64,000 bases of DNA from G942493375 sp942493375 (GTDB lineage: Bacteria > Armatimonadota > UBA5829). The stretch covers positions 7,874,001 through 7,938,000 of the forward strand of contig OW818698.1 in the NCBI GenBank assembly GCA_942493375.1, in the 5' to 3' direction. Shown here piece by piece: positions 54,001 through 61,692 of the stretch. Under the pieces are notes generated by a model. That model saw only the letters and a list, made by a program, of their open reading frames with translations. It did no database searches and had not been told where the DNA came from. Positions within the stretch are counted from its first letter, which is position 1. Each line of letters opens with the position of its first letter. The position numbers were made by a program, and so were the translations under genes.

Positions 54001-54342
54001 ATCTGGCAAATCTGGGAGAAGTTTGGAGTTGAAAGAGCGCAGTGGGTACCTTACTGGAAAAATGATCCCGGCATCGCAAGCTCCAACCCGGATATTGTAG
54101 TCTCCAGTTATAGAAAAATACACAACATTCTGCTGGCATCTGCAACCAACAAACGCTCCAAACCGACCGGAGTTGTTACTGTGAACCTGAAAGCATTAAG
54201 ACTTGAATCGTCCAAACTGACAGTCACAACCGGTGCCGGAATTGCTATTGATGTAAAACCTGACTCTGACGGCATCTTGCGGCTAAGATTCCCTGAACAG
54301 ACTAATGCTGGTAACTATGTATGGCTATCTGACAATCGATAA
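51091..54342 (+). CDS. Large secreted protein: CBM9-like domain plus GH123/DUF6067-like barrel
   Basis: This 1083-residue protein starts at TTG with GAGGTG four bases upstream and has a signal peptide (LSVTCILVFSLSLNLYS). A CBM9-like domain (about 30-240) begins PTIDGKIDSVEWKSSAVIDG. Beta-sandwich repeats (about 250-430) follow. Then comes a GH123-type/DUF6067-like beta domain and barrel (about 450-1000) with WMATPIKPVKNWYSSRTCGDLWYPG, KKGMQKANQLGLIVCLYS, WGVNGMYLDGAYAPTG and FFFLNHGIYP. A C-terminal beta domain ends the protein. It probably breaks down a polysaccharide outside the cytoplasm; Asp in MYLDGAY is a candidate catalytic residue. The family match is from memory of architecture and is moderate. 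A strong terminator follows. Confidence 0.75.
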   Translation: MRTLWTALSVTCILVFSLSLNLYSQIKEPVVAIPKIDTAPTIDGKIDSVEWKSSAVIDGFEFLMLRNSPPDRTRAYLGYDNQNLYIAIQCYMRPGYKPRSDIKDRDGSVYLDDAFEVLLSPNRQGEWQFGGNAIGTQFDAQSMSSAWNGVWNYAARKTDFGWECEFALPFSTVSSTTPKDGDIWGALLGRSVWEPANEYSQWGYLPSYWHDGPNFGSLFFKASTPRVNIKTIQARGLRIGIAAEALAPIDRNCSLNVQYELREVVKTGSLDTQAPVELFNDPKGIVLSKEKYDLALSAGQYKPVILPKMPTKPGSYTLELRVTEGNDPVLIQRIPLDIVRTMNVDIRRFPTAGVLEVEVDAKPSGKYTQIDTVRSTLTGANGKLYWLENSIKDRVLTFDEYDLLPVGTHNLKIQTLDKNGKALTSETFKLTKAPKPAWYNSKLGKDDKVIAPWTPIKVSGKTVSVWNRSYTFDDTGLPVKIIAAGKDLLASKTVFTSPATGKVLTLIPTRALQVKRTDTKTTVSGVSRISGIPGTLVKIVNTIEFDGFVWTEITISGKQATSIDGLLLDIPLNKKVAQNYLPVNEVAGAGKPGPSTAIPISGYNAPVIPFSNKDTKNPHGLYWAGDEDRGLALSAEDDRNWKPADTDNEFELIPTPDKVVWRSHFADSKLSISKPVTFAFCWMATPIKPVKNWYSSRTCGDLWYPGTPPSVLENNHALGVRQGHSHEPWTEIMSYPGTLTNVAEVKKGMQKANQLGLIVCLYSQSNISSIAPEFEEWGNEFSTDIPMLPGLTRTPPQNIYGACKGSSFTDFYVWKWTWMVKNWGVNGMYLDGAYAPTGCRNPYHDHSYINPDGKRKLTYPIRAARTYMQRMVRSVRAVDPNFFFLNHGIYPFTSCYSNYGMTGEGYWFVPADTELSLDYLRIMYGRQWGMPMEFYPGPIMTQDYALPLALVHGIGMWSSASNWVAQFKTPIWQIWEKFGVERAQWVPYWKNDPGIASSNPDIVVSSYRKIHNILLASATNKRSKPTGVVTVNLKALRLESSKLTVTTGAGIAIDVKPDSDGILRLRFPEQTNAGNYVWLSDNR

Positions 54343-54358
54343 TCGTTGAGAGCGATTC

Positions 54359-54387
54359 GGGAGCACTCAGTAGTGCTCCCTGTATTT
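54359..54387 (+). terminator. Terminator after the CBM9/GH123-like gene
   Basis: GGGAGCACT (54359-54367) and AGTGCTCCC (54372-54380) form a nine-base stem, followed by TGTATTTTTT. The core is the same as the hairpin at 44227. Confidence 0.85.
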
Positions 54388-54492
54388 TTTCACCTTGATA
54401 TGTTATTAGCTGGAGGAATATGGGGCTGTGTTGACGGAGTATAGTATTGCACTTCATAAGCTCAGTACACTTAGCAGACAAAGGTGGTAAAC

Positions 54493-56652
54493 ATGTCAAA
54501 TAAGTCAGATAAACCCGGATGCAAACAATCCGGTGTAAACTTCAATTATTCATTCGCTACTCCGCATCGCATCACGACAGCGTTGCCTGACAGCTCAGAT
54601 AAAACGTTACTCGATTTGTACCAAGGTAAACTGGATATGTCGTGGACTTACGATAACCTGATCCGTTTCCCGCTGGCAACATTTGCAACTCCAGTAACAA
54701 CATGGAATGTCATCCTGGAGCCCACAATTGATGGGCAAACCTATCCGGATAGTTCATGGGGTAGAGTGGACGGATTCCTTCCAGCGCTTGAGAACTCCTA
54801 TCAGGATGCAAGAGGCTGTGTAAATCTGACAGTTAAGGGATGTAAATCCGGTGCTGTGATCAATATACACGTTGAAAACACGGGAGATAAGCCGCATGTG
54901 ATTGGGCTAAAATGCTCCCTGCTGGCGCCTCTTGGTCACGGATATAATCCTGCCTGGGTCGATAGGGATCTGATTGGAGACAATCTGCAGACCGGCTGGA
55001 CAGACCGGGCAGACCGGCTGCTAGTGTTAGCTCTCGGAGCTCAGAGATATCCAGTTCTGCGCGGCAACATACTCTCCATGGAATGGACACTGAATCCGGG
55101 AGAGAGTGCAGATGGCCAGCTGGTGCGTCCATACAGGGCATATAATAGCGATTTAGATGCTATACGTAAAATCGACTGGTCTGCAGAATGCGATGGGTTC
55201 ATGTCAGCCTGGAATGATATTTTCGACCGCACTTTCAAACTGCAAATACCTGATCCCGGCGTTTTGAATGCTTACAAAGCATGTCTGGCAGACCAGTTTA
55301 TAATGCGTGAACCGGTTGCCGACGGATATATTGCTGCGACTCCAGGGACTGAATGCTACAGAGCGCCAAACCCGATCGAAGCAGGGATTACAGCTTTAGC
55401 AATTGATCAAGCTGGGCTCCACGAAGAATCAGAGATTGGGTTCCGGATGCCGTTAGCTCAGCAGGGGGACAATGGCAACTGGGCCGATCCTAAAGGCTGG
55501 GCACACCTGTTCTGGTCTACATCCGGGTTTAAGTCCTGGGTCATAATACAACACTATAAACTGACACAAGACAGAGCATACCTGGAAAATTTGTATCCAA
55601 GGATGCTGGCCAGTTCCAGATTCCAGGAGAGTCAAAGAAAACGGACTCGCGTCCTGGTAGATGGCGAAAAATCTGCAGAATATGGGCTTATGCCCCGCGG
55701 TCAGGGTGACTGTGGACTAATGAATGATGATGACTTCTATGGCGTGTTCTTGCCGCATAATATTTGGGCTGTATATGGAGACAAGCTTTCTCTTGAAGCA
55801 GCGCAGATATTGAATAAAGCTGAAGACATCCAGGAACTGACCAGCATCTATGAAACTGGACTTGCAGATTTACTTGCTGGATTGGATAAAGGTGCGATTC
55901 AGGAGGAGAGTTACAGATGGATTCCTGGTATTGCTCACAAAACTTCCGGAAGCCGCTGGGGTGCTCTGAATGCTCTGGCTCCCTGTGAACTGCTGCCAAA
56001 AGACCATGAATTGATCGAAGGCACTCTGCACCATCTCGAATCCAACATGGGTCCGGGAGGGATTCCGTTGAATATGGGATGGATGGCTGACGGTTTGTGG
56101 GTAGCAATTGCCCTTGATAACCTTGCAGCTGTTCATCTGCTCAGGGACAATGGTGATGCTGCTGCAGAGTATCTGTATGCTACTCTGAACCATGCCACAC
56201 CGCTATACACCTGGTGTGAAGAACGGCAGCATGATGCCGGAACTGAGAAGTGTTCGGGTGACAGGCAGCATCTGTGGACACCTGTCTCTGTAGTAAGAGC
56301 TATTCGTGACTTTATGGTCATTGAAGACCACAGTGTCCTGGAGCTGGCAAAAGGAGCATCCAGAGCCTGGCTTGGATCGGGAGAAGAAGTAGGAATTACC
56401 GGAGCGCCTACTCACTTTGGAACAGTATCATATAAGATGGTCTACAAAGCAGACGCAAACGAAGTAGTTGGTAGTATCCAATTCCCGGACAGGCCGAATC
56501 TGGATGAGGTAAAACTACACATAAGGCTGCCAAAAGGTCTCAAGGTAGAATCAGTAGATAACTCATCTGGCGCCGCGATATTTGGAGATGGACTAGGAAT
56601 AAGCTGGAACAAACCAACCGGAGAGACAACATTCCGGGTAACTGTTAAGTAA
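54493..56652 (+). CDS. Cytoplasmic alpha/alpha-toroid glycosidase-like protein
   Basis: This protein has about 719 residues, read from ATG 54493 with AAGGTGG five bases upstream. There is no signal peptide. The N-terminal part (about 1-240) is beta-rich. Residues about 250-620 look like an (alpha/alpha)6 barrel as in GH15/65/78-type enzymes (LADQFIMREPVADGYIAATPGTECYRAPN, AQQGDNGNWADPKGWAHLFWS, GIPLNMGWMADGLWVAIALDNLA, RQHLWTPVSVVRAIRDF). A small C-terminal beta domain follows. Candidate acids are in PGTE and EERQHDAG, but I cannot assign them. I do not recognise a named family. It lies just downstream of the secreted barrel protein, separated by a terminator, so the regulation is separate. 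Confidence 0.7.
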   Translation: MSNKSDKPGCKQSGVNFNYSFATPHRITTALPDSSDKTLLDLYQGKLDMSWTYDNLIRFPLATFATPVTTWNVILEPTIDGQTYPDSSWGRVDGFLPALENSYQDARGCVNLTVKGCKSGAVINIHVENTGDKPHVIGLKCSLLAPLGHGYNPAWVDRDLIGDNLQTGWTDRADRLLVLALGAQRYPVLRGNILSMEWTLNPGESADGQLVRPYRAYNSDLDAIRKIDWSAECDGFMSAWNDIFDRTFKLQIPDPGVLNAYKACLADQFIMREPVADGYIAATPGTECYRAPNPIEAGITALAIDQAGLHEESEIGFRMPLAQQGDNGNWADPKGWAHLFWSTSGFKSWVIIQHYKLTQDRAYLENLYPRMLASSRFQESQRKRTRVLVDGEKSAEYGLMPRGQGDCGLMNDDDFYGVFLPHNIWAVYGDKLSLEAAQILNKAEDIQELTSIYETGLADLLAGLDKGAIQEESYRWIPGIAHKTSGSRWGALNALAPCELLPKDHELIEGTLHHLESNMGPGGIPLNMGWMADGLWVAIALDNLAAVHLLRDNGDAAAEYLYATLNHATPLYTWCEERQHDAGTEKCSGDRQHLWTPVSVVRAIRDFMVIEDHSVLELAKGASRAWLGSGEEVGITGAPTHFGTVSYKMVYKADANEVVGSIQFPDRPNLDEVKLHIRLPKGLKVESVDNSSGAAIFGDGLGISWNKPTGETTFRVTVK

Positions 56653-56664
56653 ATATTCGCAGAT

Positions 56665-56769
56665 ATTGTCATTCTGAGTGCAACGAAGAATCTCGTAACC
56701 TGTCATTCTGAGTGAAACGAAGAATCTGCTTTTGCAGACGAGATTCTTCGTTGCACTCAGAATGACAAT
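56665..56769. repeat. GTCATTCTGA-family palindrome with internal extra copy
   Basis: The outer arms 56665-56696 and 56738-56769 are a perfect 32-base inverted repeat (GTCATTCTGAGTGCAACGAA...). Between them is a second left-type copy at 56701-56729 (GTCATTCTGAGTGAAACGAA) ending in TCTGC-TTTT-GCAGA. It lies directly after the stop of the toroid glycosidase-like gene and may act as its terminator. Confidence 0.9.
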
Positions 56770-56865
56770 AATATAACACTCCTCCAGGCACACATGCGTT
56801 CGCTGGAATTGCTGTGTATAATATCTTTAATCAACCACTCTTTATACTTTAAGGTCGGTTCATGT

Positions 56866-57372
56866 ATGAATAAAGTCACCTGGGCTGTTCTGGTCATTTT
56901 ACTCCTGGTATTTGTTGTATTCTCCGGAGTCTTTTCTCCCCCGGAAGTGAAAAAGCAACAAGAAGCAGCTCCTGTGAATTTAGCCAACAATGACCCTCTT
57001 TTCAAAGCAATACATTCCGCTGACTACACAACTGTAGAGGCAATAATAAAACAGAAACCACACATCCTGAAAGAGAAAAATCTCCAGGGCGGAACTTACA
57101 TGAACTGCACCGCAAGCTCCAAAGACGTAAAGATGATGAAGCTTATTATTAAACTTGGGGGCAATATAAACCAGGCTTCGGACTGTGGGACAACTCCCAT
57201 ATTGATGGCTTCCAAACAGGATGATATAGCAATGGTCCGGGTTCTACTTGATGCCGGTGCCAATCCTAATGTATTTGCTACCAACACCTCCCCATTGACT
57301 AACGCAATCCAACACCATAACAAGGAAATGATAAAACTACTCATCAAACACGGTGCAAGAGAGACGTTATGA
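56866..57372 (+). CDS. Membrane-anchored ankyrin-repeat protein, copy 1
   Basis: This 168-residue protein is read from ATG 56866 (AAGGTCGG eight bases upstream). One N-terminal helix (VTWAVLVILLLVFVVFSGVF) anchors it, with the rest outside. About four ankyrin repeats follow (DPLFKAIHSADYTTVEAIIKQKP; TPILMASKQDDIAMVRVLLDAGANPN; SPLTNAIQHHNKEMIKLLIKHGA). The GGTYMNC motif is shared with copy 2. Ankyrin repeats bind proteins. A GTGTATAATA box lies about 45 bases upstream; the same box precedes copy 2. It is a tandem paralogue pair next to an MFS transporter; a shared role is possible but unproven. Confidence 0.85.
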   Translation: MNKVTWAVLVILLLVFVVFSGVFSPPEVKKQQEAAPVNLANNDPLFKAIHSADYTTVEAIIKQKPHILKEKNLQGGTYMNCTASSKDVKMMKLIIKLGGNINQASDCGTTPILMASKQDDIAMVRVLLDAGANPNVFATNTSPLTNAIQHHNKEMIKLLIKHGARETL

Positions 57373-57475
57373 TTGACACACCAATTTTCGATTTTAGCAC
57401 TCATTCATCTGGTCGTGTATAATAAATAAGTAAACCTGTCCCTATACTTCAGAAATCTGAGGAGGATTACTATTC

Positions 57476-58033
57476 ATGAGTAGAAATAACCTGACAATTT
57501 TGGCCCTCTGCCTGCTAATACTGGGTGGCATTGCGGTTGTATATTTTGAATCCAGGCAGTATCAGGAAGCAAATAAAACCGCAATGGGGACGCCTGATCC
57601 ACTTTTTGACGCGGTTCACAATAGAGACTACACCGCGGTTGAAGCGCTGGTGAATAAGGAACCAGGCGTATTGAAGCGAAGACATGCTCAGGGTGGCACA
57701 TATATGAACTGTGCAACAAGCATGAAAGACATCAAAATGATTAAGCTTCTTCTCAAGCTTGGCGGGAGTCCCAACGGAGCCGCAGGATGTGGAATGGCGC
57801 CAATTATCCTGGCGACCGGTGGTGGTGATCTGACAGTAGTTAAAGTACTGCTGGATGCCGGCGCAGATCCGAATATATTCGGACACGCATCCTCACCTCT
57901 GGCAAATGCAAAAAATTCTAAGAATACCAAGATGGTTAATCTGCTCCTCAAATATGGAGCGAAGGAAATGACTTCGCCACCAAAAGGTCCAGCAGCACCG
58001 CAAGGTTCAGCAGCACCGAAAGAAAAGCATTAG
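57476..58033 (+). CDS. Membrane-anchored ankyrin-repeat protein, copy 2
   Basis: This 185-residue protein has GAGGAGG upstream of the ATG. The N-terminal helix NLTILALCLLILGGIAVVYF is followed by about four ankyrin repeats (DPLFDAVHNRDYTAVEALVNKEP; GGTYMNCATSMKDIKMIKLLLKLGG; APIILATGGGDLTVVKVLLDAGADPN). A C-terminal Pro/Ala tail (PPKGPAAPQGSAAPKEKH) is absent from copy 1. Its TAG stop directly touches the GTG of the MFS gene, which implies one transcript and possible coupling. The function is unknown. Confidence 0.87.
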   Translation: MSRNNLTILALCLLILGGIAVVYFESRQYQEANKTAMGTPDPLFDAVHNRDYTAVEALVNKEPGVLKRRHAQGGTYMNCATSMKDIKMIKLLLKLGGSPNGAAGCGMAPIILATGGGDLTVVKVLLDAGADPNIFGHASSPLANAKNSKNTKMVNLLLKYGAKEMTSPPKGPAAPQGSAAPKEKH

Positions 58034-59296
58034 GTGATACTGAAACCATTCGCTACCGCAGAAAGTTCAAACCGTCGCAATCAGTTTCTCATACTTGGTT
58101 TTGAGTTCCTGTGGGGAATAGCTGTCCCATTTCTACTGGCAACCACTGTAATGGCGGGGTACCTGGATTCACTGGGTGCCCCAAAAGTCTTGGTTGGTGC
58201 AGTGCCGGCAGTATTTTTTGGCGGTATCGCCATTGTGCAGCCGTTGTCACTAGCCCTTATACCTCCTGGACCAAAACGATACACCCGCATGTTGTGGGCA
58301 TACCGATTTGGTGCACTTGGCTACACAGTAATGGCCATTCTGGCGATATGCTTGCCTCCAAATGCATATCTGCCCAGGATTACGACTTTCTTCGCCTGTT
58401 ATATATTCTTCGTGCTGGTAGCCGGTGCAGGTGATCCTCACTATGTTAAGGCCGTTATCGAATCAACTCCACCGGAGCAGCGTGGGATCTTTTTCGGATA
58501 CAGGATGATGGCAATAGGTATGGGTGGTCTTCTCGGCGGTGAGATCGTCAGACGCCTGCTGAAAGCATTTCCCCCTCCGACAAACTTCGGTATCAGCATA
58601 CTCATCGGCAGTCTGATAATTATCGTATCCACTATCTGGTTTGGTATGTTCAAACCGACCATAACTGAGACCACAGAAACGCGCAAAAAACTCGGGGATT
58701 ACCTTGGGGATGTAAAGAGGCTTGTAAAGGGCAATAAAGCGTTCCCTCGCTTCTTGTTTGTCCTGTTTATAGTCGTTGCTATTCAAGGCTGCGCAGCATT
58801 CGTTGCATTGTCTATAAGAGACAGGCTTGGGATTGGTGACAGTGTGCTGGGAAGACTGGGATCAATAGACGCCCTCAGTGCAATGGTATTTGCAGTTATC
58901 CTGGGTAAGACCGGGGACAAAATGGGCCACAAGACAGCGTTCATAGTTGGAATGCTGATATATACCTGTGGATTAATGGTTGTTATGTTGACTCATAATG
59001 CGATTGCACTGCAAGCTGGATATCTGATGGTAGGCGCAGCAGGATCGGTGTGGGTTGTGACAGCTATCAATATGGGACTTGATTACTCAGGTGGAATGGA
59101 AACATCCAGAGTCTATGCAAGTATCAATGTCTCAGCAGTCCCGTTCAAACTATTGGGGCCGATAGGTGCAGGGGCAATTGTAAGCCGCTGGGGATATGGA
59201 CCAATGCTAATCACAACTGCAAGTGTTGCTGTGCTAGCAATACTAGCAGCGATGTCCCTGCCTAACACAAAAAAGAAAACAGCCCAAAGTGAATGA
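58034..59296 (+). CDS. MFS transporter
   Basis: This 420-residue membrane protein has twelve predicted helices. The first reads FLILGFEFLWGIAVPFLLATTVMAGYL, and a large loop lies between helices six and seven (TITETTETRKKLGDYLGDVKRLVKG). The GIFFGYRMMAIGMGGLLGGEIVRRLL segment resembles helix five motifs of MFS permeases. The substrate cannot be read; sugars fit the neighbourhood. The GTG start touches the ankyrin copy 2 stop with no ribosome site of its own, so it depends on coupling. Confidence 0.85.
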   Translation: MILKPFATAESSNRRNQFLILGFEFLWGIAVPFLLATTVMAGYLDSLGAPKVLVGAVPAVFFGGIAIVQPLSLALIPPGPKRYTRMLWAYRFGALGYTVMAILAICLPPNAYLPRITTFFACYIFFVLVAGAGDPHYVKAVIESTPPEQRGIFFGYRMMAIGMGGLLGGEIVRRLLKAFPPPTNFGISILIGSLIIIVSTIWFGMFKPTITETTETRKKLGDYLGDVKRLVKGNKAFPRFLFVLFIVVAIQGCAAFVALSIRDRLGIGDSVLGRLGSIDALSAMVFAVILGKTGDKMGHKTAFIVGMLIYTCGLMVVMLTHNAIALQAGYLMVGAAGSVWVVTAINMGLDYSGGMETSRVYASINVSAVPFKLLGPIGAGAIVSRWGYGPMLITTASVAVLAILAAMSLPNTKKKTAQSE

Positions 59297-59326
59297 TTTT
59301 TACTCTGAGCTGTATATCATACAAGG

Positions 59327-60151
59327 CTAAAGAAGCGGTTTGAGCAACTCCATTGCGCGCTTGATATCAACTATCTGCTGATCTCCACTGATTTCACGCT
59401 CAATAGTGATTGATCCGGCGAAACCAAAACTCTTCAGCTTCGGCACAAAGACTGGATAATTCACCTTGCCCTCTCCCAGCGGTTTCTCGGGCCCCAGGTC
59501 ATTTGGTGTGCTCGGATAGTCTCCGTCCTTACCGTGGACTCCCTTTACAAACGGGCCAAGGATATCGAGTGCATCAACAGGATTGGCTTTACCATACATC
59601 AACAGGTTGGCCGGGTCAAGGTTTACACCAAGGTTCCCGGTACCGATGTCAGTGATCACGCGGAAGATTGTAACGGGGGTTTCCTGTCCGGTTTCAAAGC
59701 AGAAATCCAATCCAAGTTCCTTGCAACGCTTAGCTACCTTTGCAAGTGCTTCTACAGTTGGAGCATAGTTTGGGTCTTTTGGATTTTCCGGTATGAAACC
59801 CGCATGTGTGATTGTTGCCGGAATATCCAGTTTGGCTGCAAAGTTGGCACCTGCGATCAGTTCCCCTACCCTCATATCACGATATTCAGGAGGCACTATG
59901 CCGATGGTTGCTGGTCCATCAATAAAATTCCAGACCGATGGGCCGGAATAACCAGTCCACATAGCCGTTACTTCGATTGAATATTCTTTCCGGGCTTTGT
60001 CCAGGACTTGGGCCATTTCATCGGTATACAGGGTTTCATCCCAGCAGTTTACCTGACAACTTTCCAATCCTATATCAGCCATTTTTTTTAGTTCATGGCC
60101 GATTTCAAGGTTAAGGGAAGTAATAACGCCTAGTTTAATACGAGATCCCAT
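59327..60151 (-). CDS. Sugar phosphate isomerase/epimerase (AP endonuclease 2 fold)
   Basis: This 274-residue TIM-barrel protein has the metal ligands visible: Glu in FCFETGQE, Asp in VNLDPANL, His in GVHGKDGDY and Glu in ITIEREI. The order is typical of PF01261 (xylose isomerase-like) enzymes that act on sugars or sugar phosphates. GAGGGTAAC precedes the ATG, and a TGGTATAAT box lies 41 bases upstream. It is convergent with the MFS gene, 30 bases away. The substrate is unknown; with two Gfo/Idh/MocA genes upstream, an inositol- or glucoside-type pathway is plausible. Confidence 0.9.
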   Translation of the reverse strand: MGSRIKLGVITSLNLEIGHELKKMADIGLESCQVNCWDETLYTDEMAQVLDKARKEYSIEVTAMWTGYSGPSVWNFIDGPATIGIVPPEYRDMRVGELIAGANFAAKLDIPATITHAGFIPENPKDPNYAPTVEALAKVAKRCKELGLDFCFETGQETPVTIFRVITDIGTGNLGVNLDPANLLMYGKANPVDALDILGPFVKGVHGKDGDYPSTPNDLGPEKPLGEGKVNYPVFVPKLKSFGFAGSITIEREISGDQQIVDIKRAMELLKPLL

Positions 60152-60191
60152 TGGTTACCCTCACAGTATTTATATAAAACGATCAGCGGAT

Positions 60192-60200
60192 ATTATACCA
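60192..60200 (-). promoter_or_regulatory. Extended -10 promoter of the sugar isomerase gene
   Basis: The minus strand reads TGGTATAAT. The predicted start near 60185 gives a leader of about 35 bases before the ATG. Confidence 0.55.
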
Positions 60201-60250
60201 CGCAGAATCAGGAAACCATACATGCAAAAAAGTCAAAACGGCTGTTTACC

Positions 60251-60368
60251 CCGTTAGTCCTGAGTAGCGCAGCGTATCGAAGGGCGGTTAGTTAGTTATC
60301 TACGATCTTTCAGGACAGGCGCTCCGCAGCCGCCCTTCGATACGCCTGCGGCTACTCAGGACTAACGG
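60251..60368. repeat. Palindromic intergenic element (TAGTCCTGAG family), copy B
   Basis: CCGTTAGTCCTGAGTAGCGC... on the left and its inverse ending GGACTAACGG on the right. The left arm matches copy A (34561-34593) essentially base for base; the loop differs. Copies A and B are about 25.7 kb apart. Confidence 0.9.
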
Positions 60369-60413
60369 TTACAAAAGTCTTTCACTGCGGCAATTTTCAT
60401 TCATTACGCTCCA

Positions 60414-60439
60414 AGATCCTTCACTTCGTTCAGGATGAC
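60414..60439. repeat. Half copy of the GTCATCCTGA repeat
   Basis: AGATCCTTCACTTCGTTCAG followed by GATGAC is the inverse of the GTCATCCTGA arm. No partner arm is present. It lies 15 bases before the stop of the first Gfo/Idh/MocA gene, next to repeat copy B. Confidence 0.75.
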
Positions 60440-60453
60440 CAAACTGGGATCCG

Positions 60454-61692
60454 CTATATCATGCTCTTTACAACATCGGACAGCCTGGTTATTTCGGATC
60501 TATTGGCCGTTCCACCAGAAACAGACCAGGGAGCGCTTTGGTCAGTGGGAAATTGTCCTGTTTCCACAAATATCCTGCAGACTGTCTCTATATCATTAAT
60601 CTCTGATGCGATGCCATTCTGAGCGTCTGCCTGTTTCTGACTTATATATTGCTCAGGAATTGTAGTGATTTTACCTGCAGCAATATATGCCAGATCATTT
60701 ACATAAACAAACGGGATAGAATCGATCAGTCTGGTTATGGGCCTGTCTTCTTTTCCAGAGATATAGCTGCAATAGTGCCTCAGATTTTCTACAAGCAAGT
60801 TTTTGTGGTCAGCAGGAGCAGTTTCGATCCTGCCATCATTGTATTTTATTGTGTATTTGTCATATGTAACATAATCGATTATGGCATCATCGCAGCGCAA
60901 GCGTTCATACTGATATGACTCTCCACCGCAGGCATGAGAGAGTGCAATTCTGATTTCGATGTCAGTATCTGTCTGAACAGCAAGGAAAACAGTGTCAGTC
61001 CCCTGGATATTATTTGCACGATATAATTCTGCGCTGACTGTTTCCACACCAGGCCACGAATACAACTCGCCTTTACCCGCCCAGAACAGCACATTGTGGA
61101 CATAGTGAGCCATTGCATTGCCCATTATGGAATCCAGGACCAGGCTATCTCCAAGCATGAGTTTCCCAGCCCAATTATTTCGTTCAAAATAGGTATCAGG
61201 ACGGGGCCAGTTGCCAAATAACTCAACACGTCGAAGTTTTCCAAAAGCTCCATCCAAAAGCCTTTGCTTCAGATTCTGCCGTGTAGATTCGATTATAAAA
61301 TTGAAACCGACATTGGTGGTTTTTGGCGCACTATTATCCACCGCAAGCATCTCTTCCAGCTCGGAACAATCTAGTGTCGGTGGTTTCTCAAGATAGACAG
61401 AAATGCCACGCTCAATAGCTGCACGATGCATCCTGGCATGCAGATTTATAGGGGTCGGGATGATAACAAAATCCAACTCTTCTTTACAGGCATCCAGCAT
61501 TTTCAGATAATCATCGAAAACCCTCACTCCCCTGGCTGAATATTCCCACTTGAGCATATCCGAATCACAACGGGATAGTTCCGGATCACACGAACAGACG
61601 AGTTTGCATATACCCTCAGACTCAAGTGTAATAATAGATTCCTGATGGGCTGCAGCGAATCCGCCCATGCCGATTATTCCTACTCTAACCAA
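60454..61692 (-). CDS. Gfo/Idh/MocA-family oxidoreductase, downstream copy
   Basis: This 412-residue protein has an N-terminal NAD(P)-binding Rossmann fold (VGIIGMGGFAAAHQES), the EKPP motif of the family (VYLEKPPTLDCSELEE) and a C-terminal alpha/beta substrate domain. Such enzymes oxidise or reduce sugars, inositols and related compounds. The start is TTG inside the end of the upstream gene (13-base overlap, another frame), so translation is coupled; GGGG lies about seven bases upstream. The C-terminal tail of about 60 residues beyond the usual length is unexplained. Confidence 0.88.
   Translation of the reverse strand: MVRVGIIGMGGFAAAHQESIITLESEGICKLVCSCDPELSRCDSDMLKWEYSARGVRVFDDYLKMLDACKEELDFVIIPTPINLHARMHRAAIERGISVYLEKPPTLDCSELEEMLAVDNSAPKTTNVGFNFIIESTRQNLKQRLLDGAFGKLRRVELFGNWPRPDTYFERNNWAGKLMLGDSLVLDSIMGNAMAHYVHNVLFWAGKGELYSWPGVETVSAELYRANNIQGTDTVFLAVQTDTDIEIRIALSHACGGESYQYERLRCDDAIIDYVTYDKYTIKYNDGRIETAPADHKNLLVENLRHYCSYISGKEDRPITRLIDSIPFVYVNDLAYIAAGKITTIPEQYISQKQADAQNGIASEINDIETVCRIFVETGQFPTDQSAPWSVSGGTANRSEITRLSDVVKSMI

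Noticed and set aside
1224..60439. A CRISPR array made from the dispersed repeats
   Set aside because: The repeats are single or paired inverted copies far apart, without regular spacers, and no cas gene is present.
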